The position numbers and the translations under genes are program-made. Under the pieces are notes generated by a model that was given only the letters and a program-made list of their open reading frames with translations, was not told the origin of the DNA and made no database searches. Below, piece by piece: positions 1 through 8,006 of a DNA stretch of 17,180 nucleotides. Origin of the DNA: Pirellulaceae bacterium (GTDB taxonomy: Bacteria > Planctomycetota > Planctomycetia > Pirellulales > Pirellulaceae). The stretch is taken from the NCBI GenBank assembly GCA_013002105.1, contig JABDKS010000690.1, forward strand, positions 1 through 17,180. Reading direction: 5' to 3'. Every line of letters starts with the position of its first letter. The stretch's first letter is position 1.

Positions 1-2036
1 ACCCTTTGCTGAACCACTCGGGTGAAGGGGCCGTTGATGACGTCTCGCGTAGTTGCGAACTGGACTGTTGGATCGCCGCCAGAATGTCCGAAATCAAGGC
101 TGACACGGACGAGGAGCAATTTGAGAAAGTAAATGATCGAATCGTTGAAGCGGTGACGCCAAAGTTGGAAGGCTCCAGTTCCGTCTTGGAAAAAATGATT
201 GCGCATTTTGGCCAATTCGATGTCGATCAAGCTCGTCGCGAGTTGGGGCGGCGTTTGTTGGGCGACGAGGCCTATTTGGCGTTGGAGCGACTCGCGATGG
301 GAGTCACATTCAGTCGAATGCAGGACATCGAATCTTTATCGGACGAGCAGTTGCTGTTGCTTTCTCAGGCATTCACCAATGGTGGGTTGGCCCAGGATGC
401 GGTAAACGTACTGGAACATCTGCGTCAACGTGATCTGGAACAGGTCGATGCATCCACGATCGAGGACTTGGAGAAACTGGCCAGGTCGCAATTGCCAAGT
501 CACCAATGGGACGACAAGGTTGCACTGGATTGGCAGTCCAGCCAATTGCGTCCTCGTGGTTTGGGAATGATCACGTCGTCGCGGAGAATCATGCGAACCG
601 AAGTCGCGGTGGGCGAAAGCTTTCGTGGTTGGCAATTAATCACCGAGGGGAGTGCGATCGCAATGCGGGATGCCAATGGTCAAGTCATTGGGATGCCTTC
701 AGGAAGCCTGGTTCGACGCGATGATGGAGACCGGGATGCAAAGATTCACGGCGGTGTGATGTTGTTAGTGCGTCAAGGACAAATCACTGCCGTCGATCTC
801 TATAAGATTCGCGGGAACCAAGGAATTGAATCGATTCTTTGGCACCGCAATTTCAGTGGCGATGGATCGGTGGTCGCCAGTCGGCGTAGCATGTCGACAA
901 AGTTTGGTGTGATGTATTATCGCTATCAATTGACGTCGTCCAAAGGGACGTCCAGTGATCGCGAATTTCGCGTTGGAACCATTTTGGGTGATCGCGTGTT
1001 CGTGCTCCAAGGCGGCGAATTGATGGCGGTCGATCTCGCCACCTCCAAAACACTTTGGCGAAACTCTACCGCACCAATCAGCGGCGCTGTCGTCTCCGAC
1101 GGGCAGCGAGTCGCTGTGGTGTCCAAAGACAAGATCGTTTCGTTTGATGTGTTCGATGGCCGTAATTTGAGTGAACATCCTTGGGAGTATGGTGAGATTT
1201 GGTTGTCAGCAGGGCGGAATCTACTTTGTTACGCACCGACAGACGATCCCTTTGTTTACAAAGTTCGGATTGTAAATCCATTCACTCGCGAAATCTTGCA
1301 TGAAACTGATTCACTGACATCCAATCGAGGTGCCAAAGATGATCAGCGCGGTTTTGGCAGAATCGTGAACGACCGTTACATGATTTTGTTGGATACCAAG
1401 GGAAACTTAACTGTTTGGGATGTGCACGATGGACGTGCGATTTCGAGTCTGAAGACACAGGCCTATAGTGATCTAAATGCGGTGCACGGGATCGAGTTGG
1501 ACGGTCAACTGATCGTGTTTCCTTCGCGGCTGGAATCAATCGCCAACTTGCCAGGAAAAGAGCAAACCAAAACCCAGCAATCCACGACGCATCAAACTGT
1601 TCACGCCCTGTACGCCCTGTCGTTGGACGATGGTAGTCTGCGATGGGAGCGCGAGTTTGAAGAGCCGTGGGGTTGTACGGTGTCCCAACCCGGTAAGACG
1701 CCCCTGCTTGTTTTGAATCGATTGCGCTGGGTCATCAATAGCAATGGTCCGCGAACGATGCGGATGGACACAAACGCAGTCGATGTTCGCGACGGAAAAA
1801 CGTTGCATGAACGATTGGGTACGGTCGTTTCGCCACGCTTAAACGAATTGCAAACGAAAGTAGTCGTGCAACCGGTCCAGGAACGAGTGATTGCGCAAGT
1901 GGGCGGCGAAGTGCTGACGTATAAGTTTGGGGAAACGGATCCAGAACCGGACCCGGATACACCGTCAGACAAGGCGACCGATGCAGACGCTCCGCCAAGC
2001 GACAATGATGATGATGCCGATCCATTTGGACGTTAG
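1..2036 (+). CDS. PQQ/BamB-like beta-propeller protein, 3' part (5' end outside window)
   Basis: The reading frame is open to the left edge. The first possible start in the window (TTG at 6) has no ribosome binding site, so this is the C-terminal part of a longer protein. About 675 residues are visible. The first roughly 180 are helical and acidic, with a TPR-like feel (an ALERLAMG stretch, then SLSDEQLLLLSQAF). The rest shows repeated beta-strand units typical of PQQ-like or WD-like propellers: GGELMAVDLATSKTLWRN, a D-x-x-DG-R turn near FDVFDGRNL, VWDVHDGRAISSL, and YALSLDDGSLRWERE. Each has the 'value in dictionary, DG, LW' pattern of BamB-type blades. The C-terminus is a low-complexity Asp/Pro tail ending DADPFGR. 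Such proteins are normally exported or periplasmic in planctomycetes. No catalytic site is visible and the substrate is unknown. The propeller fold is well supported; the role is not. Confidence 0.8.
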   Translation, partial: PLLNHSGEGAVDDVSRSCELDCWIAARMSEIKADTDEEQFEKVNDRIVEAVTPKLEGSSSVLEKMIAHFGQFDVDQARRELGRRLLGDEAYLALERLAMGVTFSRMQDIESLSDEQLLLLSQAFTNGGLAQDAVNVLEHLRQRDLEQVDASTIEDLEKLARSQLPSHQWDDKVALDWQSSQLRPRGLGMITSSRRIMRTEVAVGESFRGWQLITEGSAIAMRDANGQVIGMPSGSLVRRDDGDRDAKIHGGVMLLVRQGQITAVDLYKIRGNQGIESILWHRNFSGDGSVVASRRSMSTKFGVMYYRYQLTSSKGTSSDREFRVGTILGDRVFVLQGGELMAVDLATSKTLWRNSTAPISGAVVSDGQRVAVVSKDKIVSFDVFDGRNLSEHPWEYGEIWLSAGRNLLCYAPTDDPFVYKVRIVNPFTREILHETDSLTSNRGAKDDQRGFGRIVNDRYMILLDTKGNLTVWDVHDGRAISSLKTQAYSDLNAVHGIELDGQLIVFPSRLESIANLPGKEQTKTQQSTTHQTVHALYALSLDDGSLRWEREFEEPWGCTVSQPGKTPLLVLNRLRWVINSNGPRTMRMDTNAVDVRDGKTLHERLGTVVSPRLNELQTKVVVQPVQERVIAQVGGEVLTYKFGETDPEPDPDTPSDKATDADAPPSDNDDDADPFGR

Positions 2037-2069
2037 GAGTTGGCTTGGGCGATCGGCGACGAGTCGAAC

Positions 2070-2111
2070 CACGGTGCAAATGCCGTGAAACGGCTGGTTT
2101 CGTGGGTTTTT
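2070..2111 (+). terminator. Possible intrinsic terminator after the propeller gene
   Basis: Two small adjoining stems lie 34 bases after the stop: CACGG/CCGTG (2070-2074 with 2083-2087) and GAAAC/GTTTC (2087-2091 with 2097-2101). Five Ts follow at 2107-2111, separated from the stem by five bases. The stems are short, so this is a weak candidate. Confidence 0.35.
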
Positions 2112-2212
2112 AAGCGTTGGACCAGACGTGTCCGTGAAGCTGCGATGTTGTAGGTGTGGCAAGTGAATGGTTCATTTTGCCATTTTCTAACGACCCAGCA
2201 TCGATAACTCAC

Positions 2213-2217
2213 GGAGG
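2213..2217 (+). promoter_or_regulatory. Shine-Dalgarno GGAGG of the 129-aa gene
   Basis: A GGAGG box sits eight bases before ATG 2226. It fixes the start and is stronger than most ribosome binding sites in this window. Confidence 0.75.
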
Positions 2218-2225
2218 AGCCAATC

Positions 2226-2615
2226 ATGGCCAAATTTTACGTCCAATGTGGTCCAGTTCAGACCATCCTACTGGCTGATTCGGTTGAACAAGCCGCGCTC
2301 GCGGCGATGGACCATTCGTTGCAAGCTCATCTATGGATTTACGACGACCCGCAGTTGTCCGAATCCGATTGTCATGACCATTTGATGCTGGAAGCCCTGT
2401 TGCACTTGGATTCGACGATCCGAATCAGCGAGCGAGGGTTCAATCGGTCCGACGCGTCGGTGGTGGGCGTACCTGAGACCATCCAAAGTTGGCATCAATT
2501 GATGGTTGGGATGCGTCGGCTGTTCGTCGTCGCGGGCTTAGCACCGCGGTCGATGGCTACCGTCGCTGGACATGACCAAACCACAGAGGTCGATTATCCA
2601 CGCTTGCCACGCTAG
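2226..2615 (+). CDS. Small hypothetical protein, 129 aa
   Basis: I do not recognise this family. The start is well supported by a GGAGG box at 2213-2217, eight bases before the ATG. The protein begins with a beta-like segment (MAKFYVQCGPVQTILLADS) and an Ala-rich helix (VEQAALAAMDHSL). A patch rich in His, Asp and Glu follows (DPQLSESDCHDHLMLEALLH), then an ISERGF motif, and the C-terminal third has a hydrophobic helix (LMVGMRRLFVVAGLAP). There is no signal peptide and no clear membrane span, so a cytoplasmic location is likely. It stands alone, 189 bases after the propeller gene, and converges with the S41 protease. The good start signal, normal composition and absence of a better overlapping frame argue that it is a real gene. 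Confidence 0.75.
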   Translation: MAKFYVQCGPVQTILLADSVEQAALAAMDHSLQAHLWIYDDPQLSESDCHDHLMLEALLHLDSTIRISERGFNRSDASVVGVPETIQSWHQLMVGMRRLFVVAGLAPRSMATVAGHDQTTEVDYPRLPR

Positions 2616-2640
2616 TCGCGGGCAGCCTCTTCGGGGGCAA

Positions 2641-2656
2641 AGATGCTACTGCATCT
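2641..2656. other. Perfect 6-bp hairpin in the 3' region of the 129-aa gene
   Basis: AGATGC, a TACT loop and GCATCT form a tetraloop hairpin 26 bases after the stop at 2615. No T-run follows directly. It may contribute to transcript ending together with the larger palindrome at 2668-2719. Confidence 0.4.
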
Positions 2657-2667
2657 ATAGATCTCTT

Positions 2668-2719
2668 GTAGACCAGGACCTGTCCTGGCGCGACTTTGCC
2701 AGGACAGGTCCTGGCCTAC
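2668..2719. repeat. Nested palindrome (REP-like element / bidirectional terminator)
   Basis: Two 16-base arms, CCAGGACCTGTCCTGG (2673-2688) and CCAGGACAGGTCCTGG (2699-2714), are exact reverse complements. They are extended by C2689/G2698 inside and by GTAG/CTAC outside, with one mismatch between. Each arm is itself a near-perfect palindrome (CCAGGAC, two bases, GTCCTGG), so the element can fold as one long hairpin or as two small ones. It lies in the 133-base gap between two convergent genes. That position suits a bidirectional terminator or a dispersed REP-type repeat, but no strong T-run is present on either side. Confidence 0.75.
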
Positions 2720-2748
2720 GATAAACCCACCTCGATGATGTAAACGCT

Positions 2749-4464
2749 CTACGGGCGTCGACTGATCGATTGATTGCGCTGCATCAATTGCTCGACCGCC
2801 TTTTGCAACACAGCGTCTTCGCTGTCGGTGACGACATGACCGTTGTGGTCGGGTCGCAACGCGATGTGTGTTGGTTCCACCTGAAACTTGGGATTCACAC
2901 CATTGCGACTGATCGCCTTGCCGCTGGGTGAATAGAATTTGGCGGTGGTCAGGCAAAGACCGAATTTGGCCGCCTGCATTCGGAAGATGCCTTGCACGCT
3001 GCCTTTGCCGTAACTGGTTTCGCCAACGATGATTCCACGACCGGTATCGGAGATTGCCCCTGCAAAGATTTCGCTGGCACTGGCGCTGTCACTATCGATC
3101 AGCACGGCCAATGGAATGTCCCAGGTGTTGGGTCGGTGGGCAACGTAATCAAAGTTCTCACGAGCGTTTCGTCCACGCGTGGTAACGATTCGTCCCTGGT
3201 CCAAGAATCGGTCTGCCACCTCGACTGCCGCTGACAGCAGTCCACCGGGGTTACCGCGAACATCCAAGACCAAAGAACGCATTCCTTTGCGATGGAGATC
3301 CCATAAGGCACGCTCTACGTCACGAGTGGTTGTCTTTTGGAAATTGGTCAGCCGAAGATAACCAATCTTATTGTCTTGGTTAACGAATCGGACATTTTCC
3401 ACACATGGCACGTCAACGCGACGGCGTTGAACGCGTAATTCTTTTGCTTGACCGCTGGGAGTCACCAGGCCAATTGACACATAGGTGTGTTCGGGGCCAC
3501 GCAGCAAGTCGGCGGCATAGTCGGGATCGACGTCGTTGGTTCGCGACGACTCGACACGAACAATCTTGTCGCCGGCCTGGATTCCGGCCTCTTGAGCCGG
3601 GCCATTGGGAATGACCGAGAGGATTTGCAAGTGATCGTTTTCGGACTTCAGTTCGACGCCTAAGCCGACGAAATTGCCTTCGATGTTCGAAAACATTTCG
3701 GTCAATTGGTCACCCGAAAGCAAGCGAGTGTAGGGATCCAGCGTCGATACGGCCCCGCTGACATACTCCAGAACGGTCGCCGTGGCGGGCAAACCAAGTT
3801 CGGTATTGGCCAAGCCTGCGACGAAAGCGACGTTCGAGCGCAGGTCGAACCGCGTGGCGTCATTTCGATCGGCAAGGCGTCGATGAACGTTCTGACGGAA
3901 TTGTTCCACTTTGGCGGGATCGACGCCTGCCAACGTACGTTGGATGAATTTGTTCTCGGTCAACGCGACTTCCAGTGCAGCGGTGCCGTGCAGCATGACA
4001 CGCGACCACTGGATCGGTTCGACGTAGTGTGTTTCCAGGTTCGCCAACACTTCGGAGTACAGGTCGAGTGCTTGGCTGGTGCTCAGAGTTTTAAGCGAAT
4101 GAAGATAGCTGGCATCTTGAAAACGACGCTTCACATCAAAATGCAGTCGACTGATGATCAAACGCTGATAGAGCGTTTTACTTTCGGGATACCGGCGTGT
4201 CTGCTCCTCGTAGTGCCGAATCGCATCGGCCCACTGGTGATCTCGCTCGAGTTGAAACCCCGTTTCGATCGCGGCGGACTCAGTCAGCAGTCCGGCAGTC
4301 TGTTCAGCGGCCAAATCCTGGCTGGCGACTTCTTGTGCGAACAGAAAATTGGCCGGTGCGGCTAGCAGGCAGGCGGCGACGATGATGGCTTGCAAGCACA
4401 ACATTGTCGATCCGTACCATGCTCGCAATCGAACCCGTGCGTTAAGTGACATGCGAACGTCCAT
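2749..4464 (-). CDS. S41-family C-terminal processing protease (CtpA/Prc type), exported
   Basis: Numbering assumes the ATG at 4464 (571 residues). The frame stays open to a GTG at 4563 and there is another ATG at 4452; none has a good ribosome binding site. A hydrophobic stretch, LQAIIVAACLLAAPANFLFA, is a signal peptide or anchor and ends in an AQ-type cleavage site. A TPR-like segment (ADAIRHYEEQTRRYPE) follows, then a helical region. A PDZ domain begins near residue 262 (FVGLGVEL, PAQEAGIQAGDKIV), and the peptidase S41 core runs from about 360 to 545. The Ser-Lys dyad is intact: Ser462 in SDSASASEIF, Asp473, and Lys487 in YGKGSVQ. The spacing (+11, +25) equals Ser430/Asp441/Lys455 of E. 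coli Prc. The enzyme should trim the C-termini of envelope proteins. The extra N-terminal TPR-like region is longer than in minimal CtpA. Confidence 0.92.
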   Translation of the reverse strand: MDVRMSLNARVRLRAWYGSTMLCLQAIIVAACLLAAPANFLFAQEVASQDLAAEQTAGLLTESAAIETGFQLERDHQWADAIRHYEEQTRRYPESKTLYQRLIISRLHFDVKRRFQDASYLHSLKTLSTSQALDLYSEVLANLETHYVEPIQWSRVMLHGTAALEVALTENKFIQRTLAGVDPAKVEQFRQNVHRRLADRNDATRFDLRSNVAFVAGLANTELGLPATATVLEYVSGAVSTLDPYTRLLSGDQLTEMFSNIEGNFVGLGVELKSENDHLQILSVIPNGPAQEAGIQAGDKIVRVESSRTNDVDPDYAADLLRGPEHTYVSIGLVTPSGQAKELRVQRRRVDVPCVENVRFVNQDNKIGYLRLTNFQKTTTRDVERALWDLHRKGMRSLVLDVRGNPGGLLSAAVEVADRFLDQGRIVTTRGRNARENFDYVAHRPNTWDIPLAVLIDSDSASASEIFAGAISDTGRGIIVGETSYGKGSVQGIFRMQAAKFGLCLTTAKFYSPSGKAISRNGVNPKFQVEPTHIALRPDHNGHVVTDSEDAVLQKAVEQLMQRNQSISRRP

Positions 4465-5109
4465 CTGAGTGTCAGGGGGAGGGACACAAGCATCGAGGGA
4501 GGCGATACCAGTGCGTGGCCGCAAATAACACTCAGAGCGGGCGGCCACGGGAATATAGGTCACAAAGGGTGCCTGGTCAAAAAACCGTTGCGGTGGTAAA
4601 GCGGAAAATTGCGTGCAACCTGAATCATCCTTAATCGCGAAGTTGATCGCTTGGATAATTCCGGTCCTAACGAGAGCCGCCGAAAAGAGTGCTCTGCTCG
4701 TCGTTGTGTTTCACACGGTTTCCCACCGCTGCGCGTCCTATCGCAAATGGCAACTCAAGTTGCCGTGGCCTCACTAGTTACGATACGCGCTGTCCAGTTC
4801 AGCGGCAACAACTTTGGCGAAGAAGCGTTGACATCTACCTGCCAGGCTTCCTACCGTTCGCCAAGATCAGCAAGGTATCGCTGAACGATTTAGTTTACCC
4901 AACCGTCGCATCACCTAGCCCCGTTTGCATTGAATAGGGGCGGATCGGAGTTTCCCACTGAATCTTCATCACGCAATTTCGATTCTTCAGCAGCCAGGGC
5001 AACTGCTAATTGATCTCAATGCGATCCGTCCTGACATCCAAACCAATCGTCTCAGACAAATCATCCGGCAAGGTTAAGATCCCGACGCAGTAAACACGTC
5101 CCCGACTGT
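4465..5109. other. Gene-poor divergent spacer, 645 bases
   Basis: The spacer lies between the divergent S41 protease and lipoprotein hydrolase genes and must hold both promoters. I see no convincing long gene. The only firm structure is a perfect inverted repeat, GGCAACTCAAGTTGCC, at 4749-4764 (7-bp stem, 2-base centre). On the minus strand, 5006-5109 reads as a protein-like tail ending in a stop, but it lacks a credible beginning. No -35/-10 pair is clear enough to call. Confidence 0.5.
4749..4764. repeat. Perfect inverted repeat in the divergent spacer
   Basis: GGCAACT and AGTTGCC are separated by two bases. It could be an operator for a dimeric regulator or a small hairpin in a leader RNA. 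It lies about 285 bases from the protease start and 345 from the hydrolase start. Confidence 0.5.
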
Positions 5110-7179
5110 ATGTCCCGTTTCGCCGATTCAATTCGCACTGCTCCATCGCTCTTGTTGCGCAACAAGGCGGCCGGTGGCTGCGCGCGCAGTGCCAACGGGG
5201 CACGCCGTGTGCTGATCGTGTGCATGTTGCTGATCGTCGCAGTGGCCAATGGATGCGCATCGGGACGATATGTCACCGCGCGGCGAATGCGAGACAATCC
5301 GTTGGCATCGTCGCTGGCATTGCTCAAGCGGAGCGGTCCCGAGATCAGTGATCGGACCTGGAATACGTTGCGTCGATATGGATTGGAGGATCAATACAAT
5401 CATGATTGCCGCAAATGCGTGACCAAGATGCGCGGCGTGATTCGAGACAATCCCGATCCCGAATTGGTTTATGCATTGGTCGAATTGTCATATGTCGAAG
5501 GAAAAAAGGCGGAACGAGCGGGCAACTCCAGTGACGCGTTGAATCAGTACGGTATCGCCTTGACCAGTAGCTATCACTACCTGTTCGGAGATGAATTTAG
5601 CGCCACGAGGAATCGATATGATCCCCAATTCCGAGCGGTATGTGATTTGTACAACGAGTCGCTCGAGGATGCATTGCGGCTACTGTGCGCACAAAACAAA
5701 CTCGTTCCCGGGCAAACGTACCGCATCGACACCCAGGATCGCGAATTCGTCGTGCATACAGAGATGCGAGGAAAATGGAGTGCTCAGGAATTTGATCACT
5801 ATGAATTCGTAAGCGACTTTGAGATCAAAACGCTTCGCAACAAGCACACCACTTATGGGCTCGGCGTACCGCTGGTCGCCGTGCGACGTCCGACCAGTCA
5901 ACGCGAGGAAGACGAAAAATACTACCCAGAAGGGCTCAGTTACGCCGTCACCGCCTTGATGCGATGTGTGCCATCGACGGATGACGCAAGCGGTGAAACG
6001 ACCAAGTGCATTCTTGAATTCTTTGATCCCCTGGCCGCCAACCAGATTCAATTGTCCGATCACTGGGTACCGTTGGAAACCGATCTGACGACTCCGTTGG
6101 CGTATTTCCTGGACAACCCCAAGTTTCAGGAACGCACTTCAGCGACTACTGGTTTGATCAACCCGGCCGACGCGCAGAAAGACCGCGGGCTATTTATGTT
6201 GGAACCTTATGATCCGACGCGGATCCCGGTGTTGATGGTGCATGGTCTGTGGTCGAGTCCCGCAACGTGGATGGACATGTTCAACGATCTGCGTAGCTTT
6301 CCCGAAATTCGTGAGCGCTATCAGTTTTGGTTTTACCTGTATCCGTCTGGGCAACCGTTTTGGCTCAGCGCGACACAGTTGCGAAGCGATCTGCAGAAGA
6401 TGCGAAATGTTTTTGATCCGACCCATCGTCACCATCCGATCGATCAGATGGTTTTGGTGGGCCACAGCATGGGCGGATTGGTCAGTCGAATGCAAACCAT
6501 CGACAGCGGCGATGACTTTTGGAAGATCGTTAGTGATCAGCCCGCCAATCGGCTGAAAGGACCTAAGTTTGAACGAAACAAGCTGGTCAGTGCTCTGTTC
6601 TTTAAACCGAATCAGTCGGTTGCGCGTGTGATCACGATTGGAACGCCACACCGAGGTAGTGATTTCGCAAATGAATACACACGCTGGCTGGCTCGAAAAA
6701 TCATCAAGCTACCCTCGCTCGCGGTTTCCGCCGGCGAAAGATTGGCCAGGGCTAATCCACGGTTGTTCAAAGACACGTCGCTATTGACGACGTCCAATGC
6801 AATCGATTCGTTGGCACCCGAGTCACCGATCTTTCCTGTCATGCAGCGAGCGCGATACTCGCCGAGAGTTAAATTTCACAATATTATCGGTGTGTTGGAA
6901 GAACCCGGATTCTTGCAACGCAGAGCTGGGCGTGGCGACGGCATCGTCGAATACACCAGTGCACGCATGGATGACGTGGAAAGTGAGTTAGTCGTCGACG
7001 CTGAACACACATCCATTCACATGGTGGGCAAAACGATTTATGAGGTGCGGAGAATCCTGTTACAGCATCTTCAGGATGTGGATATGCAGGGTCGGATCGC
7101 GACGCTTTCGACTCAGTGGGAGTCCATCGACACTGAGATTGATAACGAAACTTTGGTGCCGATCGCGATTCCACGGTAA
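5110..7179 (+). CDS. Lipoprotein-type alpha/beta hydrolase (PGAP1/lipase-like), 689 aa
   Basis: A basic N-terminus is followed by a hydrophobic segment (VLIVCMLLIVAVANGC) whose last Cys (Cys49) fits a loose lipobox, so membrane anchoring outside the cytoplasm is likely. The start is ATG 5110 without a visible ribosome binding site; the 33-residue n-region is long. Residues about 50-370 are a family-specific domain I cannot name. The catalytic half has the oxyanion HG motif (MVHGLWSSPATW, His378) and the nucleophile elbow GHSMGG with Ser453. TIGTPHRGSDFA is typical of triacylglycerol lipase and PGAP1-like hydrolases. Asp610 (GRGDGIVEY) and His633 or His637 (AEHTSIHM) are the likely remaining triad members. 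The substrate, lipid or ester, cannot be read from the sequence. It converges with csrA across a 32-base gap and has no obvious operon partner. Confidence 0.88.
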   Translation: MSRFADSIRTAPSLLLRNKAAGGCARSANGARRVLIVCMLLIVAVANGCASGRYVTARRMRDNPLASSLALLKRSGPEISDRTWNTLRRYGLEDQYNHDCRKCVTKMRGVIRDNPDPELVYALVELSYVEGKKAERAGNSSDALNQYGIALTSSYHYLFGDEFSATRNRYDPQFRAVCDLYNESLEDALRLLCAQNKLVPGQTYRIDTQDREFVVHTEMRGKWSAQEFDHYEFVSDFEIKTLRNKHTTYGLGVPLVAVRRPTSQREEDEKYYPEGLSYAVTALMRCVPSTDDASGETTKCILEFFDPLAANQIQLSDHWVPLETDLTTPLAYFLDNPKFQERTSATTGLINPADAQKDRGLFMLEPYDPTRIPVLMVHGLWSSPATWMDMFNDLRSFPEIRERYQFWFYLYPSGQPFWLSATQLRSDLQKMRNVFDPTHRHHPIDQMVLVGHSMGGLVSRMQTIDSGDDFWKIVSDQPANRLKGPKFERNKLVSALFFKPNQSVARVITIGTPHRGSDFANEYTRWLARKIIKLPSLAVSAGERLARANPRLFKDTSLLTTSNAIDSLAPESPIFPVMQRARYSPRVKFHNIIGVLEEPGFLQRRAGRGDGIVEYTSARMDDVESELVVDAEHTSIHMVGKTIYEVRRILLQHLQDVDMQGRIATLSTQWESIDTEIDNETLVPIAIPR

Positions 7180-7211
7180 AGACGTCATCGTGGACGCCTT
7201 GGTGGAATGAT

Positions 7212-7595
7212 TCAGCCGGCCGCGACGAATCCGGCCAAAGGAGCGCGACTGAGTTTCGCTTCCTTGCCCGACGGTTTGACGGTACCGACGAACATGTGCG
7301 ACTGGGGCGTCCGCGTCAGGCGGCTGATTCCCACTGCATCGTTCACGCGAGACTTTCCGGCATTGCTCTTGGGATTTCGCTTCGGCGGATGGGCAAACGC
7401 CTGTTCGCGGTCAGAAATCTGTCCCTCATCTAGCCCCTCTTGATCGAGCGGTTCCAATTCGCCACGAACAATGCGGATGTCACGCGGGGCTTCGATGCCG
7501 ATCCGAACCGTGTTTCCTCGAACCCGAATCAACGTGACTTTGATGTCGTCGCCGATCAGGATTTGTTCGTCAAGTTTTCGTGTAAGAACCAACAT
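7212..7595 (-). CDS. csrA: Carbon storage regulator CsrA with long C-terminal extension
   Basis: CsrA is a small dimeric RNA-binding protein that blocks or stabilises mRNAs at GGA motifs near the ribosome binding site. The first roughly 58 residues match the family closely: MLVLTRKLDEQILIGDDIKV, VRGNTVRIGIEAPRDI and the conserved Arg in RIVRGEL, which lies in the RNA-binding face (Arg44 in E. coli). The start is ATG 7595, with AAGGA seven bases upstream on the minus strand (plus positions 7603-7607). The frame stays open further upstream, but that part has no family similarity. The protein is 127 residues against about 60-75 usually. The extra 65-70 residues are basic, rich in Pro, Lys and Ser, and look disordered (AHPPKRNPKSNAGKSR), ending PLAGFVAAG. 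No flagellar gene or fliW is adjacent. Confidence 0.93.
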   Translation of the reverse strand: MLVLTRKLDEQILIGDDIKVTLIRVRGNTVRIGIEAPRDIRIVRGELEPLDQEGLDEGQISDREQAFAHPPKRNPKSNAGKSRVNDAVGISRLTRTPQSHMFVGTVKPSGKEAKLSRAPLAGFVAAG

Positions 7596-7602
7596 GGCAG
7601 TT

Positions 7603-7607
7603 TCCTT
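7603..7607 (-). promoter_or_regulatory. Shine-Dalgarno AAGGA of csrA
   Basis: On the minus strand AAGGA is followed by seven bases and then ATG 7595. It decides the start against the longer open frame. The GGA within it would also suit autoregulatory CsrA binding, which is inferred only. Confidence 0.6.
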
Positions 7608-7991
7608 CGCCTTGGAGTAGTAGGTGGTAGAGTCGGTTGCCGAGTCTTTGGAAATGGTTGGCAACGATGGAGTGTTAATGCACCCGGCGTGCCAAAACGA
7701 AAAGTATGCTACCGGCATTTTTCGTAAGTGTTTGCTGCGGGGGACCTTAGCGAAATCTTCTCGCTCGCGACGCATTAGCCAGCAAAGCCTGTGGTGGGAA
7801 CGATTTACAAACGATTGAAACGATCTTCGTGAAACACGGGTCGTGAAACGCGACAGGTGGAGTGTTCTGTCGGCTTGGGACGGCATTCGCCTTGAGTCAA
7901 ACTGAAAGTTTTTCTAGTTTCCCGACATCCCGCCATTCATGCGTTCACGCTCTGCCGTGAGACGAATGACGATTTGATTTCTGCCCGGTTC

Positions 7992-7998
7992 AAAGGAG
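7992..7998 (+). promoter_or_regulatory. Shine-Dalgarno AAAGGAG of the SurA-like gene
   Basis: AAAGGAG lies eight bases before ATG 8007. It selects that ATG over the in-frame TTG at 7974 and over the later ATGs at 8028, 8040 and 8049. Confidence 0.65.
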
Positions 7999-8006
7999 TG
8001 ACCGCG

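Larger units (their letters stand above)
7596..8006. other. Divergent spacer between csrA and the SurA-like gene
   Basis: These 411 bases contain no gene I can support. They include the csrA leader and the ribosome binding site of the downstream gene. An 8-base direct repeat CGTGAAAC occurs at 7828-7835 and 7842-7849, spaced 14 bases start to start. No terminator hairpin or confident promoter hexamers were found. Confidence 0.45.

Noticed and set aside
3706..4365. Plus-strand open frame antisense to the S41 protease
   Set aside because: It has no start signal and no domain, and it lies entirely within the protease gene.
7596..7886. N-terminal extension of CsrA to a start at 7886
   Set aside because: CsrA proteins begin MLVLTR, that ATG has its own AAGGA box, and the upstream residues show no similarity or sensible composition.
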